A DNA stretch of 64,000 nt, from positions 124,001 through 188,000 of the forward strand of contig NZ_FMZH01000001.1 in NCBI RefSeq assembly GCF_900101435.1. Reading direction: 5' to 3'. Numbering within the stretch: position 1 is the stretch's first letter; each line of letters starts with the position of its first letter. This stretch comes from Pedobacter soli. GTDB lineage: Bacteria > Bacteroidota > Bacteroidia > Sphingobacteriales > Sphingobacteriaceae. The position numbers and the translations under genes were made by a program. The notes under the pieces were generated by a model, which was not told the DNA's origin, did not search any database, and saw only the letters and a program-made list of their open reading frames with translations. Positions 44,215 to 52,305 of the stretch are shown here, in pieces.

Positions 44215-44937
44215 TTATTCAATTAAATCAGTGTACCAAAAGCCCGAAAGTGCATTAGTGCTACAAGGAGCATCATTTTCAGCTGCAGTTTTTGATGGCG
44301 CATTATAGGTCCTGAAAACCTGTTCACCAACTGAAAAAGCAATTTTTTGTCTAAAAACCGGTCCTTCGAAAGCAAAGGTATGAAACTCACCGTTTTCGCC
44401 ACAGGGATCAATTTCTGGCTGAAGTTGATCAATCAGCTCTTCAGTGATTACTTTTCCACAAATATCTTGCAGATTCTCTTGTGTACACACAATGATGGTT
44501 TTATAGTTCAGGCCTATAAACTCGCTGATCATTTGCCTGGTATCTTTTTGCCACAACGGAAAAATAGCCTTTAGACCAATTTCGGCCAGTTTATTTTCGC
44601 GGTATTTACGTAAGTCTTCGAGAAAAATATCGCCAAAAACCGAGTGCGTAATGCCTTCTGCTTTAAATTTATTCAGGTGTTCGCGCATGGTATTGTCGTA
44701 AGTTTCCATATCGGGCATTTCACCCAAACGGATCTGATACAAGGGAATACCGATACTCTCTGCTTGTTTAATCAGCAAAGCTTCTCTTACGCCGTGCATC
44801 GAAACGCGGTTGTATTGCTCGGTAACGGTGGTAACCAGATAGCGAATTTCCAGTGTTGGATCCTGAAGGGCGTAGTGTAACGCGAGTGTACTGTCTTTTC
44901 CGCCACTCCAGTTAAAAATGCAGATTTTCTTATCCAT
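44215..44937 (-). CDS. DUF71/COG2102 ATP-pyrophosphatase, likely B12-salvage type
   Basis: This 240-residue protein has the PP-loop SGGKDSTLAL (from residue 11), then VSMHGVREALLIKQAESIGIPL and GVFGDIFLEDLRKYRENKL-type features of DUF71, and ends with CGENGEFHTFAFEGP. Family members adenylate substrates, as in diphthamide synthesis in eukaryotes and archaea. Comparative genomics of DUF71 has proposed a bacterial subgroup acting in B12 salvage. This gene is the last of a tight run behind a BtuF-like gene, which fits that subgroup. It overlaps the sirtuin gene by 8 bases. The reaction is not known. Confidence 0.82.
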   Translation of the reverse strand: MDKKICIFNWSGGKDSTLALHYALQDPTLEIRYLVTTVTEQYNRVSMHGVREALLIKQAESIGIPLYQIRLGEMPDMETYDNTMREHLNKFKAEGITHSVFGDIFLEDLRKYRENKLAEIGLKAIFPLWQKDTRQMISEFIGLNYKTIIVCTQENLQDICGKVITEELIDQLQPEIDPCGENGEFHTFAFEGPVFRQKIAFSVGEQVFRTYNAPSKTAAENDAPCSTNALSGFWYTDLIE

Positions 44938-45606
44938 TCGTTAAAATACTTCTCAGCTGCTCCATTCCGTTTACTGCATTTTGTTCGATGGTAATTACGT
45001 TCTGGTAGCGTTTAACATCGGGAGTTTTAGGATCGACAATGTATTTTTTGACTTGCCGTGGAACGAAATCAATCAATCCGGCCGCAGGATAAACTGCAAG
45101 CGAAGTTCCGATCAGCACAAACAAATCAGCCTTTTCGCAGATTTTTGCAGCGACTTCTATCATGGGAACCGCTTCGCCGAACCATACCACATGGGGCCTC
45201 AGTTGCGAACCTAATTTGCAGCGTTCGCCCATTTTAATTTCGGTACCCGCAATAGGATAAGTTAAACTGGGGCGTAAGCTTGATTGCGAACGTGTAATGA
45301 TGCCATGCAAATGCGTTACTTTGGTTGATCCGGCACGCTCGTGCAAATCATCAATATTCTGGGTAATAATTTCTACATCGAAATCCTGCTCCAGTTCGGC
45401 TAGTACACGGTGCGCCGCATTGGGTTGTGCAGCAACAACCTGTCTTCTTCTTTCGTTATAAAACTCCTGCACCAAGTCCGGATTCCTTTCCCAGGCCTCG
45501 GGAGTAGCTACATCATATACCCTTCCCACAAACCATCCGAATCCCTGAAAGTCTTCAATCCACTTTCGGCACTGATCCCCGCTCCTGTTAAAACAACTAA
45601 TTTCAT
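44930..45606 (-). pseudogene. Sir2-family NAD-dependent deacetylase with a frameshift
   Basis: The gene starts at 45606 with [20 protein letters not shown], the NAD-binding opening of sirtuins, and reads [12 protein letters not shown] before a TAG at 45508-45510. The rest continues in another frame as [19 protein letters not shown]. It retains TQNIDDLHERAGS, the catalytic H in LHGIITRS, and LRPHVVWFGEAVP. The net shift equals one lost base, or a 4-base loss, near 45512-45520. Without it the protein would have about 225 residues, normal for the family. It could be a real inactivation, a sequence error or recoding. It sits between the DUF71 gene and an unknown secreted protein in the B12 run. 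Confidence 0.85.
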
Positions 45607-46194
45607 TTATTTTATATTTCTAATCCCTGCCGACCTGAAAAGTTTAGCAAGTTGTTCGTATTTGCCGAAGCAAGTTTCCCCAAATGTTGTTGTGTGGGTT
45701 CCTTTGTAATTTTTGCTTGTCCATATTTGGTGGCCCGTTCCAGAAAAACAAATGTTTATCGAAAAGAGAACCTTATCATCATTATCTACATATAAAATTG
45801 CATTTTCTGGTTGCTTACACTCAAATACCAGAATCTTTGATGGATAACCTGTATAGTTATACCCGTATATTATATTGAAGAGTGAATCAGTTTCTGTTTG
45901 TGTCAGCAAATGTTGCTCGGTAACGACATCATTATCAATTTTTTCATTTTTTACATAAGGAGCCTCTTTTGCAGGATCATTATTTTTAAACGAAACAAAA
46001 AATATTTTTTTCACCCGCGAATATGCTTCATGTTTTTTTACAGATTTTAACTTCCAACCATATCTATATCCATACTTACACTGACACGCTTTAATATATT
46101 CTGCCACTGCCGAATCAGTATATTTTTTTTCTTGTGAACGACATAATGATGAATAAAGGAAAATACAGGTGAGCGTTAATAAGATATGCTTCAT
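45607..46194 (-). CDS. Secreted protein of unknown function in the B12 run
   Basis: This 195-residue protein has a signal peptide (MKHILLTLTCIFLYSSLCRS). It has cysteines at C36 and C38 (KACQCKYGYRYGW) and single cysteines later, for example in NICFSGTG and GETCFG. The mature part is mixed alpha/beta with no known domain that I recognise. Its ATG overlaps the BtuF-like stop by 4 bases, and its stop abuts the sirtuin start, so it is fully embedded in the operon. It may be periplasmic. Function unknown. Confidence 0.65.
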   Translation of the reverse strand: MKHILLTLTCIFLYSSLCRSQEKKYTDSAVAEYIKACQCKYGYRYGWKLKSVKKHEAYSRVKKIFFVSFKNNDPAKEAPYVKNEKIDNDVVTEQHLLTQTETDSLFNIIYGYNYTGYPSKILVFECKQPENAILYVDNDDKVLFSINICFSGTGHQIWTSKNYKGTHTTTFGETCFGKYEQLAKLFRSAGIRNIK

Positions 46195-47120
46195 ACTAAT
46201 ATTGAAGTATTAAATTTTACAAATTTTTTAGCTATCAATCCATCAGCTTTAAAAACCTCAGGATGAAACATGCAAGCTAAAGCTTCGATACCAGCTACCA
46301 GGGTACCTACACTAGGCTGGGTAAACATATCAAAATCGGCAATGTACACCTGATTGTTTTTTACCGCTTCAAGGTCGTTCCATCCGGCTTTAGCGGTAAG
46401 CAGGCTCATTTCTTCGAGGCTTCGTTTCTGATCAAAGCCACAAGGTGCAATAACCAAAACCTCGGGATTATACTTTACAATCTTTTCCCATGGGGTAACA
46501 ATAGAATCACCTGCAGGGTTCGAAAGCATATCAACCCCACCGGCAACAGCAATCTGAAAGGGAATCCAGTGCCCGCAATTGTAAACTGGCTCTATCCATT
46601 CCATCAGCATTACCCGTTTTAAAGGCGATTTGTTTGCCCGTAACTGATCTAAAATCTGATCGGTTTTTTGCTGCAGGCCTGCCAGGTAATTAAAAGCTAC
46701 TTCTTCTTTACCCAATGCCCGGGCTATGGTAATGGCACATTCGAAAACATCCTGCAGATTATTGGGCGAAAGCGGAACCAAAGTTGGCTGTTTGCTCAGC
46801 TTCATCACAGCAGTTTCGGTGCAAACCGTATCAATATTACATACTTCGCAAATATCCTGCGTAAACACAATATCAGGCGCAATGCTTTCCAAAAGTGCAT
46901 CATCTACCCAATACAGGCTTTTACCCTGCGCTTTGGAAGCTGAAAAAATCCGGTCGATTTCAATACTGGAATAGTTTTTACCCTCGAGGATGCAGCGCAC
47001 AATTTTAGGTTGATCGGCTGCCTCTTGCGGACATTCGAAAGTTACCCCATACAGGTAATCCTGAAGGCCCATATCGTAAATCATTTTGGTGGCAGCGGGT
47101 AAAAAGGAAACAACTTTCAT
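46191..47120 (-). CDS. BtuF-like cobalamin-binding protein without signal peptide
   Basis: This 309-residue protein opens VVSFLPAATKMIYDMGLQDYLYGVTFEC, a class III periplasmic-binding fold as in BtuF. It continues with FTQDICEVCNIDTVC (C91, C94, C100) and MLMEWIEPVYNCGHWIPFQIAVAGG, typical of the cobalamin-binding group. It begins directly with MKVVSFLPA and has no leader, so it is predicted to be cytoplasmic. No BtuC or BtuD is in the window. It heads the tight four-gene run ending in DUF71. It may deliver or sense B12 inside the cell, but this is inference. Confidence 0.82.
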   Translation of the reverse strand: MKVVSFLPAATKMIYDMGLQDYLYGVTFECPQEAADQPKIVRCILEGKNYSSIEIDRIFSASKAQGKSLYWVDDALLESIAPDIVFTQDICEVCNIDTVCTETAVMKLSKQPTLVPLSPNNLQDVFECAITIARALGKEEVAFNYLAGLQQKTDQILDQLRANKSPLKRVMLMEWIEPVYNCGHWIPFQIAVAGGVDMLSNPAGDSIVTPWEKIVKYNPEVLVIAPCGFDQKRSLEEMSLLTAKAGWNDLEAVKNNQVYIADFDMFTQPSVGTLVAGIEALACMFHPEVFKADGLIAKKFVKFNTSILV

Positions 47121-47132
47121 AATATCTAAATT

Positions 47133-47227
47133 CGTCTTCCTGAACTTGTTTCAGGATCTCTTACTATTTCTAAGGTAAAAAAATCTAATGATACTTAATG
47201 AGATGCTGAAATAAATTCAGCATGACG
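47133..47227. repeat. Paired CCTGAA/GCTGAA palindromic repeat
   Basis: CGTCTTCCTGAACTTGTTTC and GCTGAAATAAATTCAGCATG face each other across a 50-base middle. A further copy of the 13938 family, in the gap before the BtuF-like gene. Confidence 0.78.
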
Positions 47228-47232
47228 TTAAG

Positions 47233-47270
47233 AAAAAAATCCTCTTCTGAAATCAATTCAAAAGAGGATC
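47233..47270 (-). terminator. Rho-independent terminator after the DUF6580 gene
   Basis: ATCCTCTT and AAGAGGAT, extended by CTGAA/TTCAA, form the stem, with a T7 run on the - strand. It ends the riboswitch-controlled btuB-DUF6580 transcript, so the BtuF-like run needs its own promoter. Confidence 0.85.
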
Positions 47271-47332
47271 TTCATGATTATTTTCATTTTGTTGGTGAGC
47301 CACCAACGAGTGAATGATCTAAATCTGGTATA

Positions 47333-47926
47333 TTAAACGGCTTGCGCGTTTAATTTCAATACCGGGTACTTTGCTTTTAAAATTTCGAAAGCTCCAAAAA
47401 GTAAAGCACCATAAATCACTGTTCCTTCCAGGAATCTGATTTCGAACGGAATGGCTTTTACCAGGCAATTCCAGTAACCGGCCAAATCCTGAGTATAGGC
47501 CGGATTGTTAATCCAAACACCTAAATCGGTAACCAACCAGTGAATAAGCACAATGCTTAATGTAGAGGCTAATAAATTTACTACGTTTACATTTTTAAGC
47601 AGAATTCTGCCCACTAAAACCATTAAAGCAAAAGCAATATAGGTCCAGTACCAACCCTGATACAAAAACGAACCTCCGTTGTATTTACTGAAAATGGTCG
47701 AAGCTAAAATAAAGTCGCTCAAGAATAAACTCAACAACGGAAAAGCAAAAGCTTTGGCGTGATCTTTAAAATAAGCACCACCGAATAAAGCTACAGCTCC
47801 GATTGAGGAGAAATTAGCAAATTTCAATTCATCTGAATTAAATGTTACCAGCAAACGGAAAGCCGTAATCGCCAATATCATTAACAGCAGTATTAAGGTG
47901 CGCGGATTAAATTTTAAATGAGACAT
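47333..47926 (-). CDS. DUF6580-type membrane protein, candidate B12-related transporter
   Basis: This 197-residue protein has about six membrane helices, including LILLLMILAITAFRLLVTF, WTYIAFALMVLVGRILL and GTVIYGALLFGAFEIL. It has the family-like FSSIGAVALFGGAYF and FPLLSLFLSDFI. It resembles DUF6580 and loosely ECF-type substrate-binding subunits. It lies 35 bases after btuB and is cut off by a terminator, so the cobalamin riboswitch controls it too. That placement suggests an inner-membrane step in uptake of B12 or a related compound. It could replace the missing BtuCD, but this is untested. Confidence 0.75.
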   Translation of the reverse strand: MSHLKFNPRTLILLLMILAITAFRLLVTFNSDELKFANFSSIGAVALFGGAYFKDHAKAFAFPLLSLFLSDFILASTIFSKYNGGSFLYQGWYWTYIAFALMVLVGRILLKNVNVVNLLASTLSIVLIHWLVTDLGVWINNPAYTQDLAGYWNCLVKAIPFEIRFLEGTVIYGALLFGAFEILKAKYPVLKLNAQAV

Positions 47927-47961
47927 TGTATTTTTATTGTTTAAGCAAAGTTAAATTTTTA

Positions 47962-49827
47962 TTAGCGTATATTAAAACTTACGCCGGTATTAAAGTTAAA
48001 GCCTGGTGTATTGTAGCCAATAATTTCGCTGTATTTTTCGTTCAGGATGTTTTTAGCATCGAAGAACAGTTTTACACGTTTTTTAGCCAAAGCATACTCT
48101 ACGTAAGCATTTAACAATTTATACGATGGCAATTCTTCGTTTAAATAAGAGATGAAGTTTGTATCGAAGCGTTTACCAAAATAACGGTAGTTGGCACTAA
48201 TGTATAGGTTTTTAGTAGCCTGCGCACCTGCTGTAATACCAAAAGTATGTTTTGGTCTGCGAATCAGATAATCAACAGTTCCGGTATTTCCTTCTACATA
48301 AGCGTAATAACCATTCAGGTTAAATACGCTAAATTTTACTGCAGGCTCTACCTCTAGCCCTTTAAATTTCTGTGTACCCTGATTGGTATAACCTGTAGTA
48401 TAAACAATGGCATCGGTTAAATCGCGTTTAAAGCCCGCTACGCGTAAGCTGAACTGATCATCAGCAAAGCTAAAGTTTACTCCTGCTTCGTAGTTCTGCG
48501 ATTTTTCTGGCTTCAGGTTTAAGTTAGCACCAAACTGCCCGAAAAGCATATTTAAAGTAGGTACTTTGAAAGCTGTAGATACGGTTCCAAACAATTTTAC
48601 TTCTTTGATAATATTGATGGTTGGCGTTACCGAATAGGTATAGTTTTCGCCATATTGATCGTGCTTATTGTAACGACCACCTACTTCGAGGTTAAACACA
48701 CTTAAATTGTGTAAGAACAATGATCCGTAAGCTGCAAAAATATTGGTGGTTGGATTACTTGTATCGGTAATTAATTTTGTTTTACGGTTATCGATACCTA
48801 CCAATAAATCTAATTTATTACCCAGTTTCTGGTTATAAAATAAATCGATTACGTTCATTTTACCATAGTTTACAAAATTGCTGGCAAAGCCCATGAAACT
48901 CGAGTTTACATCGTTCGAATTGCTCTCGTGACTGTAATTCAAGGTAATTTTACCAGTATTAAGTTTATACTCGGCATTAAAACCACCGCTAAATTGCTTC
49001 AATATCGAATTATTGCCAGGTAAACCATCGGTAAATGCACCTTCATCTATTTTGTAGTTACCATAGAAATAACGTAAAAACGGATTAACTGAGAAACGCT
49101 TATCCAGCTGGATCCCAAAATTAGCGTTAACTCCATCAGTTTTAAAACCATCTTTATCAAATTCGGCTGTGCTGCCAACTGGCGCTACCGCTTCAGAAAT
49201 ACCATCGGTTTTAAGGTGTGTATAGTTGATGTTGTAAGAAAAACCTTCAACACCTCCATTTAAACCAATTGTACCTTTGTACGTTTCAAAGCTTCCGGCA
49301 CTGGCCACACCGTAAATGGTATTGCCCTTTGGTCCGCCTTTTTTAGTTACAATATTAATTACCCCGGCAACGGCATCAGAACCGTAAATGGTAGACTGTC
49401 CGCCTCTTAAAATTTCGATGTGATCGATCTGATCGATTGAAAATAAACGTAAATCGAATGTACCGCTAATGCTCGATGGATCGTTTTGTACAATTCCATC
49501 AATTAAGATCAGGGTATAACCACTGCCAGAACCTCTGAAAAAGATACTTTTATCTTTTCCCTGGCTACTGTTTCCGCCACTGATGCTGATACCAGCCTGC
49601 TCATTTAATAAATCGGGTAGCGATTTTCCGTTGCTGCGTTCCAACACCTCGCGACTGATGATGCTAACCACTTTACCGGTTTGTGATTGTTTTTGATCGT
49701 TTTTAGTGGCAGAAATTACCACATCTTTAAGCTGCAAAGTGTCTTTTTGCTGCGCATTAGCCAACTGGCCAATCATTAGCTGCGCCAAGCCTAAACCAGC
49801 TGCTGCTAAAATAGTTGTTTTGTTCAT
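47962..49827 (-). CDS. btuB: TonB-dependent vitamin B12 receptor, BtuB-type (copy 1)
   Basis: This 621-residue protein has a signal peptide ending at ANAQ and a plug domain (QLKDVVISATKNDQKQSQTG, VLERSNGKSLPDLLNEQAGISISG, IEILRGGQSTIYGSDAVAGVINIVTKKGG). It has a 22-strand barrel that ends with GFNFNTGVSFNIR. It would pass cobalamin across the outer membrane, powered by TonB. A cobalamin riboswitch and a Bacteroidota promoter lie directly upstream. The B12 assignment rests mainly on that riboswitch. Confidence 0.9.
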   Translation of the reverse strand: MNKTTILAAAGLGLAQLMIGQLANAQQKDTLQLKDVVISATKNDQKQSQTGKVVSIISREVLERSNGKSLPDLLNEQAGISISGGNSSQGKDKSIFFRGSGSGYTLILIDGIVQNDPSSISGTFDLRLFSIDQIDHIEILRGGQSTIYGSDAVAGVINIVTKKGGPKGNTIYGVASAGSFETYKGTIGLNGGVEGFSYNINYTHLKTDGISEAVAPVGSTAEFDKDGFKTDGVNANFGIQLDKRFSVNPFLRYFYGNYKIDEGAFTDGLPGNNSILKQFSGGFNAEYKLNTGKITLNYSHESNSNDVNSSFMGFASNFVNYGKMNVIDLFYNQKLGNKLDLLVGIDNRKTKLITDTSNPTTNIFAAYGSLFLHNLSVFNLEVGGRYNKHDQYGENYTYSVTPTINIIKEVKLFGTVSTAFKVPTLNMLFGQFGANLNLKPEKSQNYEAGVNFSFADDQFSLRVAGFKRDLTDAIVYTTGYTNQGTQKFKGLEVEPAVKFSVFNLNGYYAYVEGNTGTVDYLIRRPKHTFGITAGAQATKNLYISANYRYFGKRFDTNFISYLNEELPSYKLLNAYVEYALAKKRVKLFFDAKNILNEKYSEIIGYNTPGFNFNTGVSFNIR

Positions 49828-49937
49828 TTTGATGGTTAGTTTTACCTATAGCCAACAGATTGTAAAAGAAATGAAAATACGTAAACGTTAAGTACTTCAA
49901 CCCCAGCTTCAATCCCCGAAAGCTATGAAATTAATGC

Positions 49938-50106
49938 TAAAGGCAGGTCTTCTGACTTACTCCCGGTTTTCTGCCTTCCCGTCCCGACAAGCCGGCACAG
50001 TGGCGAAAGATTAGAAAAACCGTTACAGAGCTTACAGCTGCGGGACAGTTACAGATTTACACTGTATTCCCTTTTAATTCCGACTGTAAAGTCGGAAACC
50101 AAAAGC
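49938..50106 (-). promoter_or_regulatory. Cobalamin riboswitch (copy 1)
   Basis: On the - strand the leader carries GGAATACAGTGTAAATCTG, then CTGTCCCGCAGCTGTAAGCT, GCCACTGTGCCGGC and the B12 box AGTAAGTCAGAAGACCTGCC, in the order expected for cobalamin riboswitches. The first hairpin CCGACT/AGTCGG changes to a different paired sequence in copy 2. It lies about 110 bases before the btuB start, so it probably represses at high B12 by translation or transcription control. No T-tract terminator is seen in the platform. Confidence 0.95.
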
Positions 50107-50110
50107 GCCG

Positions 50111-50139
50111 CAAATGTAACAAAAAAATTGTGATCACAA
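50111..50139 (-). promoter_or_regulatory. Promoter of the btuB leader (TTG ... TACATTTG)
   Basis: On the - strand TACATTTG matches the -7 consensus TANNTTTG, and a TTG lies 18 bases upstream as the -33 element. Transcription would start near 50105, just at the riboswitch 5' end. The TTG is part of a palindrome TTGTGATCACAA. Confidence 0.75.
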
Positions 50140-50267
50140 TAAAATGTGAGATTTGATGAATTGGCAGGGCTTTTCTATGAGGTATCCATTTTTTCCGGAG
50201 GTTTTTCAGCTTCACTGAACTCAGCCTGAGCTGATGATAAAATAGATATTAGAACCGGCCGGCTCCA

Positions 50268-50283
50268 TCCGATAGCTATCGGA
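50268..50283. repeat. Perfect 16-bp palindrome TCCGATAGCTATCGGA
   Basis: It lies about 50 bases before the first unit of the 42-bp array. Similar palindromes are dispersed repeats in related genomes to my knowledge, but here it occurs only once. Confidence 0.5.
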
Positions 50284-50318
50284 TCGAAATAACGATTCTT
50301 CTATTGGGTCTGTCAATG

Positions 50319-50935
50319 GTATTCACCGAGGTACTGAACGAGATTTTTCTATCTCTGAACGTATTCGCCTAGGTATAGAAGGTCTTTTTTGTACTTCGGA
50401 GTATATTCGCCGAGGTGCTGAACAAGCTTTTTCTATCTCCTGTTGTGTTCGTCGAGGTACGGAGCGTCTTTTTAGTACTTCGGAGTATATTCGGCGACGT
50501 TCCGAACGAGTTTTTTCTATCTCTGAATGTATTCGTCGAGGTATGGAGTGTCTTTTTTGTACTTCGGAGTATATTCGACGAGGTACTGAACGAGTTTTTT
50601 CTATCTCTGAACGTATTCGCCAAAGTATGGAGCGTCTTTTTTGTACTTCGGAGTATATTCGGCGAGGTGCTGAACAAGATTTTTCTATCTCTGAACGTAT
50701 TCGTCGAGGAAGGGAGCGTCTTTTTTGTACTTCGGAGTATATTCGCCGACGTTCCGAACAAGATTTTTCTATCTCTGAACGTATTCGCCGAGGCATGGAG
50801 CGTCTTTTTTGTACTTCGGAGTATATTCGCCGACGTTCCGAACGAGATTTAAGTACTTCGGAGTGTGTTTTTTCTACTTCCGAAGTACCTTTTAGTACTT
50901 CAGAAGACCAATTTAGTCTTCTGGAGTACCTTTAA
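50319..50935. repeat. Tandem repeat: 13 units of 42 bp in perfect register plus a 21-bp-unit tail
   Basis: The TTC of each unit starts at 50322, 50364, 50406 and so on up to 50826, exactly 42 bases apart. Two unit types alternate, giving an 84-base period: one with GATTTTTCTATCTCTGAAC and one with CTTTTTTGTACTTCGGAGTA. A tail after 50868 has about four units of 21 bp. Units differ by substitutions only. On the + strand one frame is open from 50276 to the TAA at 50933-50935, encoding alternating 14-residue SERIRRG/SEYIRRG units and S-T-S-E heptads in the tail. A - strand frame is open over the same span. The rest of the 1.3-kb gap holds the riboswitch and hairpins but no other gene. Confidence 0.95.
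50323..50796 (-). CDS. Possible 14-residue-repeat protein encoded by the tandem array (strand uncertain)
   Basis: This is the longest frame in the array that starts with ATG: 157 residues of alternating PRRIRSEIEKSCS and RRIYSEVQKRRS units, very basic and probably helical. It lacks a signal peptide. The + strand frame (ending at 50935) is an equally open alternative but has no ATG, GTG or TTG before residue position 50543. Codon third positions coincide in both frames, so synonymous changes such as CGA/CGC/CGG/CGT cannot tell which strand is coding. The array may also be non-coding. Confidence 0.3.
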   Translation of the reverse strand: MPRRIRSEIEKSCSERRRIYSEVQKRRSLPRRIRSEIEKSCSAPRRIYSEVQKRRSILWRIRSEIEKTRSVPRRIYSEVQKRHSIPRRIHSEIEKTRSERRRIYSEVLKRRSVPRRTQQEIEKACSAPRRIYSEVQKRPSIPRRIRSEIEKSRSVPR

Positions 50936-50990
50936 ACACCTGTCAGGGCACTTTTTAATCCATTGGGTTTACTGTTCAGTCGATGGTTTT

Positions 50991-51050
50991 TGTATGTAAT
51001 TCAATACTTTTTGCGTCTTGCATAATATGATTTGAGTATAATTACATACA
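50991..51050. repeat. 60-bp element with inverted ends TGTATGTAATT/AATTACATACA
   Basis: The 11-bp ends are perfect inverted copies, and a further 5 bp (ATACT/AGTAT) pair inside them. The loop is about 25 bases. It could fold as a strong hairpin on either strand. No gene covers it. Confidence 0.6.
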
Positions 51051-51095
51051 AATGGAGCCTTGGAAGATACCGTTTCAAACCAGGTTGATACCAAT

Positions 51096-51122
51096 AAAAA
51101 AGGCCTGCAACAAGGCAGGCCT
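51096..51122 (-). terminator. Rho-independent terminator after the B12 surface-lipoprotein operon
   Basis: AGGCCTGC and GCAGGCCT form the stem around CAACAAG, with a T6 run on the - strand, about 40 bases after the last gene. Confidence 0.9.
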
Positions 51123-51162
51123 CTAACAACTGGGCTGTTATTTATAGGTAGATGATCAGACT

Positions 51163-52284
51163 TTATTTAATCCCCAAATCAACCGCACCCTTTACTTCAG
51201 TCGAAATTTCACCAAGGTTACCTGCATCAGCATTCTGGCCGGTGTATACCTTCACAAAATCGATTGTTTTTAAATCTACTTTGTTTCCGTTTTTATCAAC
51301 CGCCCACGATAAATCGAAGCTATTGTACAAATTGGTTTTGTAATCATCGCCGGTAGAATAACTATCGGTGTAGCCCCAGTCAAAGGGCGAACTGATTACA
51401 ATACTTCCTGTCTTACCGGTTGAAGGCGGCAACAAAGTTCCTTTAAAGGTGATGGTTTCCTGGTTTGCGGCAAATTCAGGATAAAAATTATGCTTATGGA
51501 AATTGTTAACTTTTACTTCTCCGCTATTTCCCTGATTATCTTTCCAGCTTACATTGGCAAATGCTTTAGGGTTGGTATAGGTAATTTCGTAATTTTTAAT
51601 GGTTGTAGCTTTACTGTATTCACTTCCGGCTAATTCATACCACTCATCATCGGCAAGACCATTGCCATTGCTATCCTGACTAACCATTACAACACCTGGC
51701 TCAGAAAAATGATATGGAGCCCCCGATGGATTACCATAAATGGCCAGATCGTTACCGGTGTTGTTTACTACCGAGTGGTCGAAGCCAAAAATAATGTAGC
51801 CACCAAAACCACCTAAGGAAATCAGGTTGGTAGTGCTTCCAATTAATTTTTGTGCCTGCTCTGGCTTACCCAGGGTTTCGTTTACAAACTGGCCCGGAGC
51901 TGGCAGATAATCTAAAATGCGGCTGATATATTTGCTGCTGGTTGGGGTAATTCCTACTACCGGGATTGGAACAGTAATGGTATAGGTATGGGTAAATTCG
52001 CCAGCCTCGTTATAACCTTTGTAAGCTAAAACATAAGTACCCGCTTTTGCGGCAATAAAATTATAGTTAAAAATGGTGCTGACCACTTTGCCATCGAGTT
52101 TCCATTCGTGCTGAAAAGCCTGTCCGTTGTTTGTACCTGCACTAAAATTGGTTGCTACAGCTACCTTAGCCTGTACAGCATCTTCTTTAATCAGCAGGTT
52201 TACATCGGGGCCAAGCACATTATTTTTCTTACAACTGAATAAGAACAGGCAGAAAAGCATTGAATAGATAATTGATTTTTTCAT
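51163..52284 (-). CDS. PKD-domain surface lipoprotein of the BtuB/BtuG operon
   Basis: This 373-residue protein has a lipoprotein signal (SMLFCLFLFSC) followed by KKNN. A PKD-like domain lies at residues about 25-110 (FQHEWKLDGKVVSTIFNYNF). It is followed by a beta-rich domain with DSNGNGLADDEWYEL, which looks like a calcium-binding loop, and a late DFVKVYTGQNADAG. Such proteins are seen next to BtuG in Bacteroidota. It is last in the second riboswitch-controlled operon and likely sits on the cell surface, binding B12 or helping BtuG. A BtuH-like role is possible but not shown. Confidence 0.8.
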   Translation of the reverse strand: MKKSIIYSMLFCLFLFSCKKNNVLGPDVNLLIKEDAVQAKVAVATNFSAGTNNGQAFQHEWKLDGKVVSTIFNYNFIAAKAGTYVLAYKGYNEAGEFTHTYTITVPIPVVGITPTSSKYISRILDYLPAPGQFVNETLGKPEQAQKLIGSTTNLISLGGFGGYIIFGFDHSVVNNTGNDLAIYGNPSGAPYHFSEPGVVMVSQDSNGNGLADDEWYELAGSEYSKATTIKNYEITYTNPKAFANVSWKDNQGNSGEVKVNNFHKHNFYPEFAANQETITFKGTLLPPSTGKTGSIVISSPFDWGYTDSYSTGDDYKTNLYNSFDLSWAVDKNGNKVDLKTIDFVKVYTGQNADAGNLGEISTEVKGAVDLGIK

Positions 52285-52305
52285 TTTTGGTGTGTTTTTT
52301 GTATG

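Noticed and set aside
50128..50139. TTGTGATCACAA as a CRP-type site
   Set aside because: The half-sites TGTGA and TCACA touch without the 6-base spacer of CRP sites. The TTG fits the -33 promoter element better.
50319..50935. CRISPR array
   Set aside because: The 42-bp units are contiguous and all similar. There are no unique spacers between repeats and no cas genes.
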